This document shows, piece after piece, positions 58,308-64,000 of a stretch of 64,000 bases of DNA (position 1 is the first letter of the stretch; each line of letters opens with the position of its first letter). Below the pieces are notes generated by a model. That model worked only from the letters and a program-made list of their open reading frames with translations. It ran no database searches and was not told the origin of the DNA. This DNA is from DYJE01 sp041660385 (lineage in GTDB: Bacteria > Desulfobacterota > Desulfobacteria > Desulfobacterales > Desulfolunaceae). The position numbers and the translations under genes were made by a program. Location of the stretch: positions 1 through 64,000 of the forward strand of contig JBAZWJ010000029.1 in the NCBI GenBank assembly GCA_041660385.1, given 5' to 3'.

Positions 58308-60113
58308 ATGCAAGGGAAATTCGTAAGTGAGAAAAATGTGAAGTTTCTTCTTCACGACGTATTCAATGCCGAAGCATTATGCAGTTACGACCTTTACAGC
58401 CAGCACAGCAGGAAGATGTTTGACATGGTGATTTCAGAAGCCATGAAGCTTGCCAAAAACCTGTATTACCCCATTTTTACGGATATGGACCGGAAAGCTC
58501 CTGAATATGAAAACGGCGGCGTTAAAGTGCATCCCCATGTTCGGAAAATCATGAAAGAGGCGGGTGACGGAGGCTGGATCGGGGCGACATTTTCCAGGGA
58601 AAACGGGGGAGAGCAACTTCCATGGATCGTGGCAGGGGTTTGTACGTATATTTTCTTTGCCGCCAATTATTCTGCTGGCGTCTACCCAGAACTTACCCGG
58701 GGAGCGGCCAATCTCATTGCCGAATTCGGCGACGAAACCCTCAAAAAAACCTGGCTTCCCGATCTGCTTTCAGGACGTTTTCAAGGCACCATGGCCCTCA
58801 CAGAACCCGAGGCCGGAAGCTCTCTTGCCGACATCACCACCACAGCCAAACCCCACCCGGACGGTTATTACACCATAACTGGCCAGAAAGTGTTCATTTC
58901 AGGCGGTGATCATGACGGCGTGGATAACGTGGTTCACCTGATGCTGGCCAAGATCGAAGGCGCCCCTCCAGGCGTCAAGGGTATTTCCCTGTTTGTGGTG
59001 CCCAAACTCCGTAAAGACGATGCGGGGAATTTCACACCCAACGACGTGGTTGTTTCCCAGATCTATCATAAAATGGGCTACAAAGGCTGCCCCATTACCC
59101 AGCTTGTCATGGGCGAAAAAGGCGATTGCCGTGGATATCTGGTAGGTGCACAACACAAGGGCCTACCCTACATGTTCCAGATGATGAATGAATCACGTCT
59201 CGGCGTGGGCCTTGGAGCCACAAGCATCGCCAGTGCGGCGTATTACGCAGCTCTGGATTACACGCGGTCAAGGAAACAGGGCCGGAAACCAGGCCAGAAA
59301 GATCCCTTGAGCCCCATGGTTCCCATTATTGATCACGCCGACGTGAAACGCATGCTCCTTTTCCAGCGCTCCGTCACCGAAGGCGCGTTGAGTCTGATCA
59401 TGCAGTGCTATACCTATGCGGATCTGGAGCGGGTCACAACCGGTGAAGACAAGGAAAACTACCATCTGCTTCTTGAGCTTCTGACACCCATTGCCAAAAC
59501 TTTTCCGTCGGAATACGGAATTCATTCCACCAGCCAGAGCATCCAGTGTTTCGGCGGGTACGGATACTGCGACGATTTCCCTGTGGAACAGCTTTACAGG
59601 GATGCCCGGATTCATCCCATTCACGAAGGCACCACAGCCATCCAGGGCATGGACCTTCTGGGACGTAAGATCATGATGAACAACGGAAAGGCGTATTCGC
59701 TGTTTGTGAAGGAAGTCACTGGGGCTATCGAAAAAGCGAAAGGCCACGAAGACCTTGTCGATTACGCAAAAAATCTGTCAGATGCCATGAAATCCCTTGA
59801 AAAAGTGACGCTTCACCTCATGGGTGTGGCCAGCCGGAACGGGACGGAAATCTTTCTTGCCGATGCTGTTTTATATCTGGACATGTTCGGCCTGATCGCC
59901 GTATCCTGGCAATGGTTACTCCAGGCACTTGCTGCTACAAAAGCCATTGCTGAATCAGATTCCAAAAAAGATGCCGATTTTTACGAAGGCAAGATCTTTG
60001 CCTTCCGTTATTTTGTGGGATACGAACTCCCGAAAATTTACGCTCTTGCCGAGCGCTTAATGGCGGATGATCCGGTCACTGTGGAGTGTTTGTCTGTCCA
60101 TTTCAATGATTGA
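58308..60113 (+). CDS. Acyl-CoA dehydrogenase (600-residue subgroup)
   Basis: This FAD enzyme oxidises an acyl-CoA at C2-C3 and passes electrons to an electron-transfer flavoprotein. The 601-residue length and the C-terminal extra domain fit the subgroup that includes DmdC-like and broad-chain dehydrogenases. Visible motifs are MALTEPEAGSSLADITT (FAD/substrate loop), GYKGCPITQLVMGEKGD and QCFGGYGYCDDFPVEQLYRDARIHPIHEGTTAIQG, which includes the C-terminal signature. No etfAB genes are in the window. It is the first gene of an operon with a 4-hydroxybutyryl-CoA dehydratase-family gene and lies behind a consensus promoter. Confidence 0.9.
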   Translation: MQGKFVSEKNVKFLLHDVFNAEALCSYDLYSQHSRKMFDMVISEAMKLAKNLYYPIFTDMDRKAPEYENGGVKVHPHVRKIMKEAGDGGWIGATFSRENGGEQLPWIVAGVCTYIFFAANYSAGVYPELTRGAANLIAEFGDETLKKTWLPDLLSGRFQGTMALTEPEAGSSLADITTTAKPHPDGYYTITGQKVFISGGDHDGVDNVVHLMLAKIEGAPPGVKGISLFVVPKLRKDDAGNFTPNDVVVSQIYHKMGYKGCPITQLVMGEKGDCRGYLVGAQHKGLPYMFQMMNESRLGVGLGATSIASAAYYAALDYTRSRKQGRKPGQKDPLSPMVPIIDHADVKRMLLFQRSVTEGALSLIMQCYTYADLERVTTGEDKENYHLLLELLTPIAKTFPSEYGIHSTSQSIQCFGGYGYCDDFPVEQLYRDARIHPIHEGTTAIQGMDLLGRKIMMNNGKAYSLFVKEVTGAIEKAKGHEDLVDYAKNLSDAMKSLEKVTLHLMGVASRNGTEIFLADAVLYLDMFGLIAVSWQWLLQALAATKAIAESDSKKDADFYEGKIFAFRYFVGYELPKIYALAERLMADDPVTVECLSVHFND

Positions 60114-60132
60114 ACCAAGGAGGATTACCTTT

Positions 60133-61575
60133 ATGATGACACCCAAAGAATACGAAGAGAGTTTACGGAAACTCAACCTTGTGGTGTATATGTTCGGCAA
60201 ACGTATCACCAACGTGGTGGACGACCCCATTATCCGGCCGTCCATGAACGCGGTGGCTTATACCTATAAACTGGCGGGAGATCCGGAGTACAAAGATATC
60301 ATGACCGCCACCAGCCATCTTACAGGTAAGACCATCAACCGGTTCACCCACATTCATCAGAATGCCGGTGATCTGGTGAAGAAAACCAAAATGGGACGTC
60401 TTCTGGGGTCCCACACAGGTTGCTGTTTCCAGCGCTGTGTGGGCATGGATACATTGAACGCCCTTTCCATTGTGACATACGACATCGATCAGAAGCACAA
60501 CACCGCGTACAACAAACGTTTTCTCACCTATCTTGAAATGGTCCAGGAAAAAGACTATGTGATGGACGGTGCCATGACCGATCCCAAAGGGGACCGCAGC
60601 CTTCCTCCCCACAAACAGCCTGATCAGGACATGTTTCTCCGGGTGGTAGAAGAACGGCCTGACGGCATCGTGGTGCGCGGAGCCAAAGCCCACCAGACAG
60701 GTGCGGTGAACTCCCATGAAATCATCGTCATGCCCACCATTTCCCTGAGAGAAGAAGACAAGGATTTCGCCATTTCCTTTGCCCTTCCCAGCGACGCTCC
60801 CGGCATCACATACATCATGGGCCGCCAGTCCTGCGACACCCGGAAGCTGGAAGGCGGAACCATGGACATGGGCAACCGTTTCTTCGGCGGTCATGAAGCA
60901 CTTGTGATTTTTGATGATGTGTTCGTACCCTGGAACCGGGTGTTTATGTACAAGGAATACGAGTTCGCCGGAAAGCTGGTGGAGATTTTTGCGTCTTACC
61001 ACCGCCAGAGTTACGCCTGCAAAGTGGGCGTGGGCGATGTGCTTATCGGCGCCACCCAGACCATAGCCGAGTACAACGGCGTGGACAAGGCGTCCCATGT
61101 GAAAGATAAAATCATCGAGATGAACCATCTGAACGAAACCCTGTTCTGCGGCTCATTGTCCTGCGCGTCAGAAGGATACAAGGAAACAAGCGGCACCTAT
61201 TGCGTGAACACGCTCCTTGCCAATGTGTGCAAACAGAACATCACCCGCTTTCCTTATGAAATCGCCCGACTGGCCCAGGATATTGCTGGCGGTCTTGTGG
61301 TTACCCTGCCGTCGGAGCAGGATTTTAGAGCGCCAGAAACCGGGAAATGGATCGAGAAATATCTGAAAGGAAACTCCAGCGTCCCAACTGAAAAAAGAAT
61401 GCGGATGTTGAGGCTTATCGAAAACATCACCCTTGGAACCGCTGCCGTGGGTTATCTCACCGAATCCATGCACGGAGCCGGTTCACCCCAGGCCCAGCGC
61501 ATTATGATCGCCCGTCAGGTGAACATGAAAGAAAAACAGAAACATGCAAAAAAGCTGGGTGGGATTGAAGAATAA
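60133..61575 (+). CDS. 4-hydroxybutyryl-CoA dehydratase / 4-hydroxyphenylacetate hydroxylase family flavoprotein (AbfD-like)
   Basis: AbfD is a FAD/[4Fe-4S] radical enzyme that dehydrates 4-hydroxybutyryl-CoA to crotonyl-CoA and isomerises vinylacetyl-CoA. The 480-residue length fits. Candidate cluster ligands are C98 and C102 (HTGCCFQRC), matching C99 and C103 of the Clostridium aminobutyricum enzyme, and H290 with C296 (YHRQSYACKVGVGD). From memory, the reference pair is H292 and C299, one residue farther apart, so this member may have a shortened ligand loop. The ATG at 60133 lies nine bases from AAGGAGG; a frame start at 60067 lies inside the upstream gene. The gene is 19 bases behind the acyl-CoA dehydrogenase. 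Confidence 0.85.
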   Translation: MMTPKEYEESLRKLNLVVYMFGKRITNVVDDPIIRPSMNAVAYTYKLAGDPEYKDIMTATSHLTGKTINRFTHIHQNAGDLVKKTKMGRLLGSHTGCCFQRCVGMDTLNALSIVTYDIDQKHNTAYNKRFLTYLEMVQEKDYVMDGAMTDPKGDRSLPPHKQPDQDMFLRVVEERPDGIVVRGAKAHQTGAVNSHEIIVMPTISLREEDKDFAISFALPSDAPGITYIMGRQSCDTRKLEGGTMDMGNRFFGGHEALVIFDDVFVPWNRVFMYKEYEFAGKLVEIFASYHRQSYACKVGVGDVLIGATQTIAEYNGVDKASHVKDKIIEMNHLNETLFCGSLSCASEGYKETSGTYCVNTLLANVCKQNITRFPYEIARLAQDIAGGLVVTLPSEQDFRAPETGKWIEKYLKGNSSVPTEKRMRMLRLIENITLGTAAVGYLTESMHGAGSPQAQRIMIARQVNMKEKQKHAKKLGGIEE

Positions 61576-61582
61576 GTGCTGG

Positions 61583-61633
61583 CCTCCGGCGGCCCTGCCG
61601 GGGCCAAACTTTTGAAAAGTTTGACAAACAGGT
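61583..61633. repeat. 51-bp dispersed element, copy 2 (inverted relative to 28778-28828)
   Basis: CCTCCGGCGGCCCTGCC, then GGGGCCAAACTTTTGAAAAG and TTTGACAAACAGGT in order. The reverse complement equals the copy at 28778-28828 with two or three differences. It starts eight bases after the dehydratase stop, and its hairpins may terminate that transcript. Confidence 0.75.
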
Positions 61634-61642
61634 ATTTCGACA

Positions 61643-61667
61643 GGTCGGGTTTGGAACCCGCCCCTAC
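61643..61667 (-). repeat. GGGGCGGGTTCCAAACCCG-family element, inverted copy
   Basis: GGTCGGGTTTGGAACCCGCCCCTAC in two blocks. It faces the opposite copy at 61699-61727, so the two can form a larger stem around a short spacer. Confidence 0.75.
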
Positions 61668-61698
61668 CTCGAGAACCACACCAAATAGCACATTACCC

Positions 61699-61727
61699 GT
61701 AGGGGCGGGTTCCAAACCCGACCCCAC
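61699..61727 (+). repeat. GGGGCGGGTTCCAAACCCG-family element
   Basis: GTAGGGGCGGGTTCC and AAACCCGACCCCAC run together as one imperfect palindrome. It is one of five copies in the window. With its neighbours it fills the 378-bp gap between the dehydratase and enoyl-CoA hydratase genes. Confidence 0.75.
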
Positions 61728-61811
61728 AATAGCAAATGGCGCATCTTCCCGTCGGAACGAGGGCCGTGCAAAGAGTCCGATCTATACAGAGCGCATGAAA
61801 TAACACGCCGA

Positions 61812-61857
61812 AGGGTGGGCTTTCGCCCACCACATATGGTGGGCGAAAGCCCACCCT
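61812..61857. repeat. Perfect 20-bp-arm palindrome of the GTGGGC family
   Basis: AGGGTGGGCTTTCGCCCACC and its exact complement flank ACATAT. Each arm also contains its own GTGGGC..GCCCAC stem. The core is shared with 1099-1141. A stable hairpin here could separate transcription of the dehydratase and enoyl-CoA hydratase genes. Confidence 0.8.
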
Positions 61858-61953
61858 ACATACGTAATGAATATTTGCGCTATGTATATCTGCAATGAAA
61901 TTTTAAGATATCAGCCTGAACGCAAATGAAAATTATAATCAACGGAGCCAATC

Positions 61954-62712
61954 ATGGATCTCGCCTATCTGAAACTCGAAACAGAAGACAACGTGGCCGT
62001 TGTCACCATCAACCGGCCTGATAAAGGTAACTCTCTGTCGCCGGAGGTTTTGTTCGAAATTGAAATGCTTTTCAAACACCTGAGCGACCAGGAAGATATC
62101 CGGGTGGTGGTGCTCACCGGTGGAGAAAAACTCTTTTCCGCCGGTTTCGACCTGGATTTCATCCGAACCCTTGAAAAAGTAAACAATGAGGAATTCACAG
62201 CTCTTTTTCACCGGGCATACCGGGCCATCATGTTTTGCAGTCAGCCCGTGATCGCCGCTGTGGGCGGTCCTGCCATTGCCGGTGGATTCGATCTGACGTT
62301 GATGTGTGATATTCGTTACGCTTCCGAGCGGGCCAAATTTGGCCAGCGTGAAATCGTCCTGTCGCTCACACCCATTATGGACCCTCTGTGGCGCATCATC
62401 GGACTGGGAAGAGCCAAAGAAGTGGCACTCACAGGCCGTATTTACGATGCCGCCGAAGCGGAACGCATGGGTTATGTCAGCAAGGTCTTTCCAACAGGCG
62501 AGCTTCTGAAAAATGTGATGGACATCGCCAGGACCATGGCCACTTACGACAGAACCTGCCTTGCCGAAACCAAGATGCTGGCCAACATCATTCTGGATGA
62601 AGATCTGGACGGAGCCATGAAACAGCAGGAATGGTTATTTCGGACTTATATCGGTTCGGAGGACAACCACAGGCGGATTGATGCATTGCGGGAAAAGCTC
62701 AAGAAAAAATGA
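61954..62712 (+). CDS. Enoyl-CoA hydratase/isomerase family protein
   Basis: The 252-residue crotonase-fold protein has VTINRPDKGNSLSPE, VVVLTGGEKLFSAGFDLDFI and the oxyanion-hole block AAVGGPAIAGGFDLTLMCDIRYAS. The usual catalytic glutamates of hydratases (E144, E164 in the rat enzyme) appear as GQREIVLSL and later residues without an obvious second Glu, so it could act as an isomerase or hydrolase instead. AACGGAG precedes the ATG. It probably belongs to the same CoA-ester pathway as the two upstream genes, though repeats and a hairpin separate them. Confidence 0.85.
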   Translation: MDLAYLKLETEDNVAVVTINRPDKGNSLSPEVLFEIEMLFKHLSDQEDIRVVVLTGGEKLFSAGFDLDFIRTLEKVNNEEFTALFHRAYRAIMFCSQPVIAAVGGPAIAGGFDLTLMCDIRYASERAKFGQREIVLSLTPIMDPLWRIIGLGRAKEVALTGRIYDAAEAERMGYVSKVFPTGELLKNVMDIARTMATYDRTCLAETKMLANIILDEDLDGAMKQQEWLFRTYIGSEDNHRRIDALREKLKKK

Positions 62713-62722
62713 GGAGATCAAA

Positions 62723-62812
62723 ATGAGCGATGATTTTGTCATTGACAACTCTATTGTCATGGCCTGGTGCTTTGATGATGAAAGTGTAGTTTTCTACCAA
62801 TTATCATTCTAA
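62723..62812 (+). pseudogene. VapC-type PIN toxin fossil (N-terminal fragment)
   Basis: The 29-residue frame MSDDFVIDNSIVMAWCFDDE ends nine codons later at TAA. VIDNSIVMAWCF-D-D-E is the typical start of a VapC PIN toxin, with the first catalytic Asp. GAGGAG precedes the ATG. The rest of the toxin is missing, and no antitoxin lies upstream, where the enoyl-CoA hydratase gene ends only 10 bases away. Confidence 0.7.
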
Positions 62813-62915
62813 TCTTGATCATCGTTTCGGCAATTGTTTATACTGATACGGTCGTTGGCGGTCTGGAGCGAGGCTTGACGCAGGTACTGTCAGTAGCTTG
62901 TTTTCCCTGCCATTG

Positions 62916-63302
62916 TTAGACGCGCTTTACCGGACCAGGATATTTGGCCACCTGTATATCGGCAGTCAGCAGCATTATGCCATCGACAATGGCCTGCGCT
63001 ACGAGTAAGCGATCGAAGGGATCTTTATGGATTGTTGGCAAGGAACCGACAGCAACCACATGTTCACTGAGGATGGGCAATTCATGGTAGCCGTTGTCCA
63101 ACAAGCTGCGTCGCAGTATTCGTGGATCGACTTTGAAGTCTTCGCGGCCCAATCCGCATTTGATTACAATTTCCCACAGACTGGCGACACTGAAGAATAA
63201 TTCGTTTTCAGAATCGTTCATCAGCGTCTGAGCATCTATTGGCAAATGTTCAATGCCTTGTGCTGCCCATAGCAGCAGGTGAGTGTCCAGTAGCAGCTTC
63301 AT
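62916..63302 (-). CDS. VapC-type PIN-domain toxin
   Basis: The 128-residue PIN protein starts MKLLLDTHLLLWAAQG with the first metal-binding Asp, has SVASLWEIVIKCGLG with the conserved Glu, and ends IHKDPFDRLLVAQAIVDGIMLLTADI with the last two acidic ligands. It is a probable Mg2+-dependent RNase inhibited by the antitoxin encoded just upstream, whose stop it overlaps by four bases. All four acidic positions are present, so it should be active. Confidence 0.9.
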   Translation of the reverse strand: MKLLLDTHLLLWAAQGIEHLPIDAQTLMNDSENELFFSVASLWEIVIKCGLGREDFKVDPRILRRSLLDNGYHELPILSEHVVAVGSLPTIHKDPFDRLLVAQAIVDGIMLLTADIQVAKYPGPVKRV

Positions 63303-63544
63303 GAGCCCTCTTCGAACATCTTTATAATCTCCGCTTCAGCCATCCGATCAAAGTCATCCGGCACAGTGATTTGTCCAGCCATAAAACCGAACCGTCTGGC
63401 CTGGGAAGGCTCCGGCGCATTGAGCGGAATAACTTTGACCATTGGTTTTCCAGCCTTGGCAATGACGAACGGCTCACCCTTGGAAGCTTGCTCTACCAGC
63501 CGGGATAAATGGGTTTTGGCATCGTGAATGTTGTACGTCTGCAT
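63299..63544 (-). CDS. Phd/YefM-type antitoxin
   Basis: The 81-residue protein has the Phd fold opening MQTYNIHDAKTHLSRLVEQASKGEPFVIAKAGKPMVKVIPL, shown in part here, with the A-K-T-x-L-S-R-L helix and the strand after it. The C-terminal tail (MAEAEIIKMFEE) is acidic and helical, as needed to wrap around the toxin. It would bind and neutralise the VapC protein and repress the pair's promoter. GGTGAC lies just before the ATG. A TTAGTTTCATCGACTTAGTTTAGC stretch upstream, two TTAGTTT blocks, could be the operator. Confidence 0.88.
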   Translation of the reverse strand: MQTYNIHDAKTHLSRLVEQASKGEPFVIAKAGKPMVKVIPLNAPEPSQARRFGFMAGQITVPDDFDRMAEAEIIKMFEEGS

Positions 63545-63679
63545 AATGTCACCTCAATTGAACTTAGTTTCATCGACTTAGTTTAGCATGATCCGCTGTC
63601 ATGTCAAGTTTGAATAGCGTCCCCTCCAATGCTGTTGACTTCAGCTATGCCTCATACGTCCAATTGCATCGCGCAACAG

Positions 63680-63704
63680 CCCCTCGTTCCGGGTATTCTC
63701 CCTG
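63680..63704 (-). repeat. Partial GGAGGC-family repeat (GGAACGAG end)
   Basis: Read on the minus strand, CAGGGAGAATACCCGGAACGAGGGG in two blocks matches the end of the element at 43985-44042, and similarity continues for about 40 bases on either side. It lies in the gene-free end of the window (63545-64000). Confidence 0.6.
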
Positions 63705-63810
63705 ACTTTAGCCGATAAGTCAGCATGGCAATTGAATCTTGTCAGCCAAAAAAGTAGACACCCTTTGAATATCAATGTTATCGAGCGATGATTCAGAGTT
63801 TGAGAAACGA

Positions 63811-63961
63811 GGTCGGATAGAGGAACGAAATTAGGGCGGGTGGTGGCCATCGAGACAACGGTTTTATTCTATTCAAAGTTGATCACTGATACAGAATAAA
63901 CATCCGATTATTATAAGGATCGGGTCATTTGTCGGGTTTCGTTCCTCTACCCGACCTACGA
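63811..63961. repeat. Inverted GGTCGG..GAGGAACGAAA pair and AAGGATCGGGTCATTTGTCG repeat
   Basis: GGTCGGATAGAGGAACGAAA (63811-63830) faces its near-complement TTTCGTTCCTCTACCCGACC (63937-63956). The second copy follows AAGGATCGGGTCATTTGTCGGG, which is the element also seen at 3672-3695 and 4581-4610. No gene lies in this last stretch of the window. Confidence 0.7.
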
Positions 63962-64000
63962 GAGTCTGACGCATTCTTGCTATGAATAAATCTATCGGGT

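Noticed and set aside
63641..63850. A 69-residue minus-strand frame near the window end
   Set aside because: It is composed largely of dispersed repeat sequence and lacks a ribosome binding site.

Overview
This window looks like chromosome from an anaerobic, flagellated, Gram-negative bacterium, most likely a sulfate reducer of the Desulfobacterota (Desulfobacteraceae-like). That placement is inferred from gene content: two molybdopterin/[4Fe-4S] oxidoreductases, an FmdE-type protein, a very large fused acyl-CoA dehydratase activase, an anaerobic NrdG-type radical SAM activase, acyl-CoA and 4-hydroxybutyryl-CoA-type enzymes, a DUF748 protein and NtrC-type sigma-54 regulation. No rRNA, tRNA or CRISPR array was seen.

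Layout. 1-4.6 kb is an AT-rich accessory stretch with small unknown genes, dispersed palindromic repeats, an IS4/Tn5-type insertion sequence whose transposase carries a DruA (DUF4338) domain, and an AbrB/PIN toxin-antitoxin pair. 4.6-9.3 kb holds an NrdG-like activase, a hybrid sensor kinase, an Sfp-type phosphopantetheinyl transferase and uppP. 9.4-22.8 kb reads as a molybdenum/acyl-CoA block: sensor kinase, molybdopterin oxidoreductase, NtrC-type regulator, hotdog thioesterase with MarR regulator behind a 40-bp perfect palindrome, FmdE protein, molybdopterin-binding protein, and a 1423-residue double activase. A CPA2 antiporter relic follows. 24.3-29.6 kb has a TetR regulator, a zinc alcohol dehydrogenase overlapping a second molybdopterin oxidoreductase, and a GntR/FCD regulator with probable twin operators in front of the oxidoreductase. 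29.7-37.3 kb is a flagellar hook operon on the minus strand (flgD, flgE, flgK, flgL, fliD, small gene). 37.4-45 kb contains an IS3-family remnant, a DUF748 protein, a lone CopG-like regulator between inverted repeats, a Tat-exported phosphatase-superfamily protein and an unknown membrane-anchored protein. 45.2-51 kb is carA-carB-purF. 51.1-56.4 kb has a cyclic-nucleotide-binding-domain protein, a radical SAM protein, a CheB-CheR-PAS-kinase-receiver gene damaged at three places, and a response regulator. 56.6-62.7 kb has a tandem TetR regulator and an acyl-CoA dehydrogenase, 4-hydroxybutyryl-CoA dehydratase-family enzyme and enoyl-CoA hydratase, plausibly one CoA-ester pathway. The end holds a VapC fossil, an intact Phd/VapC pair and repeats.

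Two themes stand out. Intergenic DNA is rich in dispersed palindromic elements of several sequence families, including arrays of a GTGGAC+3 nonamer that fold into long hairpins. Several genes are deletion relics whose flanking parts remain well conserved (antiporter, chemotaxis kinase, VapC, IS3 orfA, a duplicated 3' tail of the molybdopterin gene), which suggests ongoing deletion and recombination or possibly assembly joins. Start codons were adjusted by Shine-Dalgarno position where the longest open frame was unlikely.
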